A DNA stretch of 8,688 nucleotides, from assembly GCA_029263555.1 (NCBI GenBank), contig JAJUFW010000094.1, forward strand, positions 1 through 8,688, given 5' to 3'. Made by a program: the position numbers and the translations under genes. Position 1 is the stretch's first letter. Every line of letters starts with the position of its first letter. Source of the stretch: Alphaproteobacteria bacterium. Lineage in GTDB: Bacteria > Pseudomonadota > Alphaproteobacteria > DSM-16000 > Inquilinaceae. The notes below the pieces were generated by a model that was not told the origin of the DNA, ran no database searches, and worked only from the letters and a program-made list of their open reading frames with translations. Below are positions 6,429-8,688 of the stretch, in pieces.

Positions 6429-6610
6429 CGTCGCCACTCCCGAACCGGTTCCGAAGGTACCGCGGGGCCGCAGCGGCCGAAAAGCGGGTCGGCCGCCGCA
6501 CAAGCCGCGCCCGTCCTGGAAACGGATCTTACACCATTTCCGCGCCGGCGTCCCCCCGGAACACCGCGAATGCGGATCACGTTGGACTCCGGCAACCTGG
6601 AGCAGGATCC
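6429..6610. other. Divergent intergenic region between DUF2189 gene and ku
   Basis: These 182 bases separate two divergent genes. The ku side holds a clear sigma-EcfG-type promoter. The DUF2189 side holds a ten-base palindrome GAACCGGTTC at 6442-6451, directly against that gene's Shine-Dalgarno, but no promoter I would defend. A GGAAA/TTTCC inverted pair flanks the sequence near 6518-6541 and may be chance. Confidence 0.5.
6558..6583 (+). promoter_or_regulatory. Sigma-EcfG (general stress response) promoter of ku-ligD
   Basis: GGAAC at 6558-6562 and CGTT at 6580-6583 are separated by exactly 17 bases, matching the known alphaproteobacterial EcfG/RpoE2 consensus GGAAC-N16-17-CGTT. Transcription would start near 6590, followed by GGAG (6599-6602) and the ku GTG at 6611, giving a sensible leader of about 20 bases. 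Rhizobial ku and ligD genes are known to be controlled by the general stress sigma factor, which supports this reading. Activity here is inferred. Confidence 0.75.
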
Positions 6611-7426
6611 GTGGCACCCCGGGCCAATTGGAAAGGTCATCTCAAGATTGCCGAACTGGCGTGTCAGGTCGGGCTTTACACGGCCGCCTCGACCTCCAGC
6701 CGGATATCCTTCCACACCCTCAACCGGGAAACCGGCCACCGCGTCCATCGCCAGTACGTCGACCAGGATACCGGCGACGTGGTCGAAAAGGAGGATCAGA
6801 TCAAGGGATACGAGGTCGGCAAGGAGGAGTATGTCGCGCTGGAGCCGGACGAGATCGCGGCCGCGGTTCCGGATAGCGACAAGACGCTGACCGTCTCCGC
6901 CTTCGTGCCCTGCGAGGAGTTCGACGACGTCTATCTGGACCGGCCCTACTATCTCGTCCCGGCCGACCGGGTCGCCGACACCACCTATTCCCTCATCCGG
7001 GAGGCGATGCGGAAGCGGAACGTCGCGGCCCTTGCCCGAACGGTGCTGTTCCGCCGCGTGCGCATGGTCCTGATCCGCCCCTCGGGCCCCGGCCTGCTCG
7101 CGACGACGCTGAACTTCGACTACGAGGTCCGTTCGGCAAGGGAGGCGTTCGCGGATATCCCCGAGCTGAAGATCAAGGGCGAGATGCTGGACCTCGCCAA
7201 GCACATCATCGAAACCAAGCGTGGCGAGTTCGACCCTACGCAGTTCGAGGACCGCTACGAAGAGGCGCTTGCGGAGCTGGTGAGGGCGAAGATCGAGGGC
7301 CGGGAGATCAAGCGCCGGAAGGCCCCGCAGCCGGCCCAGGTCATCGACCTCATGGCCGCCCTCCGGGAGAGCGCCGGCGTCACGCAGCCCCTGAAACGGA
7401 CCGGCGGCAGGCGCAAGGCCGGCTGA
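6611..7426 (+). CDS. ku: Ku DNA end-binding protein (non-homologous end joining)
   Basis: Bacterial Ku forms a ring-shaped dimer that slides onto double-strand break ends and recruits LigD. This 271-residue protein has the normal length. It opens with the typical MAPRANWKGHLKI and shows family blocks ISFHTLNRETG (32-42), KGYEVGKEEYVALEPDE (65-81) and RPYYLVPAD (111-119), so the core Ku beta-barrel domain covers about residues 1-230. The last 40 residues are basic and loosely ordered (KRRKAPQ, KRTGGRRK), like the C-terminal extension of other bacterial Ku proteins that aids DNA and LigD contact. The start is GTG with GGAG eight bases upstream. Four bases separate its stop from ligD, so the two are co-transcribed, probably from the stress promoter at 6558-6583. 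Some relatives carry several ku copies; whether this is the only one cannot be seen. Confidence 0.97.
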   Translation: MAPRANWKGHLKIAELACQVGLYTAASTSSRISFHTLNRETGHRVHRQYVDQDTGDVVEKEDQIKGYEVGKEEYVALEPDEIAAAVPDSDKTLTVSAFVPCEEFDDVYLDRPYYLVPADRVADTTYSLIREAMRKRNVAALARTVLFRRVRMVLIRPSGPGLLATTLNFDYEVRSAREAFADIPELKIKGEMLDLAKHIIETKRGEFDPTQFEDRYEEALAELVRAKIEGREIKRRKAPQPAQVIDLMAALRESAGVTQPLKRTGGRRKAG

Positions 7427-7430
7427 CGTC

Positions 7431-8688
7431 ATGGCCCTCGAGACTTATCGGAAAAAGCGGAACTTCAAGAAGACGGCCGAGCCGCCGGGCGGCAAGTCCG
7501 CCGGCGCGACCGACGGCGACCGCTTCGTCGTCCAGAAGCACGACGCGCGGCGGCTGCATTACGACTTCCGCCTGGAACTGGACGGCGTGCTGAAAAGCTG
7601 GGCGGTGACGAAGGGGCCGAGCCTCGTTCCCGGCGAAAAGCGTCTTGCCGTCCATGTCGAGGACCATCCCCTGGAATACGGCGACTTCGAAGGCACGATC
7701 CCGAAAGGCGAATACGGCGGCGGCACGGTCATCCTCTGGGACCGCGGCCGCTGGCGCCCGATCGGCGATCCGCACAAGGGCTATGCCAAGGGGCACCTGG
7801 ACTTCGAACTCGAGGGCGAGAAGCTCCGAGGGCGCTGGCACCTGGTACGGATCCGGGGAAAGCCCCGTGAGAAGCGCGAGAACTGGCTGCTGATCAAGGG
7901 GGATGACGAGGAGAGCCGGGCCGCGGATGATCCCGACATCCTGGAGGAACGCCCGGAATCTGTGAAAACCCGTCGCATGATCAACGATGTCGAGGGCGAA
8001 GCTCCCGGCTGGTCGTCGAAGACCGGCAGGATCGTCCGCGACAAGGAGCGCGCAGACCCGTCCGGCGCGAAGCCCTCCCCCGATCCGTCCCGGCTGAAGG
8101 GCGCGGTCGCGGCCCCGAAGCCGGATTTCGTTCCGCCCGCGCTGGCGACGCTTGTCGGCAAGACCCCCAAGGGAGCGCGCTGGATCCACGAGATCAAGCT
8201 GGACGGCTACCGCCTGCAGGTTCATATCGAGGGCGGCCGTGTCCGCTTCCTGACCAGAACCCGGCTCGACTGGACGAAGAGATTCGGACGCGAGATCGCA
8301 AAAGCCTTCCGGGCCCTTCCCGTCGACACCGCGATCATCGACGGCGAACTGGTCGTCGAGAACGAGAACGGCGCGTCCGACTTCTCCGCCCTGCAGGCGG
8401 ATCTGAGCGCCGGCCGGACCGACCGTTTCGTCTACTATGCCTTCGACCTGATCCATCTCGACGGCTATGACCTGACGGGGTGTCCCCTCCTCGCCAGGAA
8501 GGCGGCGCTTCAGCAGCTTTTCGCCGGGGCGCCCGGCAGTCTCCGTTTCAACGAGCATTTCGAGCAGGACGGCGGCCTGGTCCTGCGCCATGCCTGCCGC
8601 CTCAGTCTCGAAGGCCTGGTCTCGAAGCAGCGCGACGCTCCCTACCGGTCCGGACGTGGCAAGGATTGGGTGAAGTCCAAATGCTCGG
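7431..8688 (+). CDS. ligD: LigD, multifunctional end-joining DNA ligase (3' part cut by window edge)
   Basis: LigD processes and seals the ends held by Ku. The 419 codons seen have no stop and run off the window. Residues about 1-160 are the 3'-phosphoesterase domain, with candidate metal/phosphate residues H37, R40, H43, D45, R47 and H79 (DHP) and the FEGTIPKGEYGGG block. A charged linker (about 160-235) leads to the ATP-dependent ligase domain. Motif I is EIKLDGYR with adenylated lysine K256; IIDGELVV (302-309), YYAFDLIHLDG (335-345), EGLVSK with K399, and WVKSKC (413-418) are the later motifs. The oligonucleotide-binding domain and any primase-polymerase domain would lie beyond the edge. 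Because no polymerase domain precedes the phosphoesterase, the order is the Pseudomonas type, not the mycobacterial type. No strong Shine-Dalgarno precedes ATG 7431, so translation is probably coupled to ku. Confidence 0.96.
   Translation, partial: MALETYRKKRNFKKTAEPPGGKSAGATDGDRFVVQKHDARRLHYDFRLELDGVLKSWAVTKGPSLVPGEKRLAVHVEDHPLEYGDFEGTIPKGEYGGGTVILWDRGRWRPIGDPHKGYAKGHLDFELEGEKLRGRWHLVRIRGKPREKRENWLLIKGDDEESRAADDPDILEERPESVKTRRMINDVEGEAPGWSSKTGRIVRDKERADPSGAKPSPDPSRLKGAVAAPKPDFVPPALATLVGKTPKGARWIHEIKLDGYRLQVHIEGGRVRFLTRTRLDWTKRFGREIAKAFRALPVDTAIIDGELVVENENGASDFSALQADLSAGRTDRFVYYAFDLIHLDGYDLTGCPLLARKAALQQLFAGAPGSLRFNEHFEQDGGLVLRHACRLSLEGLVSKQRDAPYRSGRGKDWVKSKCS

Noticed and set aside
6428..6452. 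GGAAC-N17-CGAT on the minus strand directly before the DUF2189 gene, resembling a sigma-EcfG promoter
   Set aside because: The -10 has a mismatch and overlaps the start codon, leaving no room for the Shine-Dalgarno in the transcript.
5469..6890. Plus-strand open frame of about 470 codons across the DUF2189 gene and into ku
   Set aside because: It is antisense to a good membrane protein gene and out of frame with ku. The product is Arg/Asp/His-rich and unlike any family I know.
6425..8591. Long minus-strand open frames opposite ku and ligD
   Set aside because: Ku and LigD are conserved on the plus strand with intact motifs, and the minus-strand products look like mirror-frame sequence.
1..8688. 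tRNA or rRNA genes, CRISPR arrays, insertion sequences, integration sites
   Set aside because: Nothing with regular spaced repeats, transposase motifs, target duplications or tRNA-like folding was found by eye on either strand.

Overview
The window is high-GC bacterial chromosome, roughly two thirds G+C by eye, with tightly packed genes and strong G/C preference at third codon positions. Gene content points to an alphaproteobacterium, perhaps Rhizobiales or Rhodospirillales. The evidence is a heme-copper oxidase operon with two consecutive subunit III genes (as in the coxMNOP cluster of Bradyrhizobium), a DUF2189 membrane protein, a ku-ligD pair, and a very good match to the alphaproteobacterial general-stress (sigma-EcfG) promoter. 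The exact taxon is an inference.

Layout. Positions 1-117 look like a regulatory region read both ways: a perfect 7-4-7 inverted repeat sits in the spacer of a good leftward promoter and just upstream of a rightward TetR-family repressor gene (118-780). A divergent target gene probably lies off the left edge. Converging on tetR is a five-gene leftward operon (5227 down to 818): subunit II with an intact CuA site, an A-type subunit I with all heme and CuB ligands, two different subunit III proteins, and a small subunit IV-like protein. The last four genes are coupled by overlaps or by stop codons lying inside Shine-Dalgarno sequences, while a hairpin fills the gap between subunits II and I. Upstream, 5228-5513 has no gene but holds several palindromes and a possible distal promoter.

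Next is a leftward DUF2189 membrane protein of unknown function (5514-6428). Diverging from it is the rightward non-homologous end-joining pair ku (6611-7426) and ligD (from 7431, running off the right edge after 419 codons). LigD shows the 3'-phosphoesterase domain followed by the ATP-dependent ligase domain. A GGAAC-N17-CGTT element ends 27 bases before the ku start and probably places end joining under the general stress response.

How they work together: Ku binds broken DNA ends and LigD trims and seals them, so 6558-8688 is one repair unit. The cox operon encodes the structural subunits of an aa3-type cytochrome c oxidase; no heme A synthesis or copper assembly genes are in the window. 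The TetR gene is probably tied to whatever lies to the left, not to the oxidase. No RNA genes, CRISPR arrays, insertion sequences or other mobile elements were seen. I see no clear new system; the most informative signals are regulatory.
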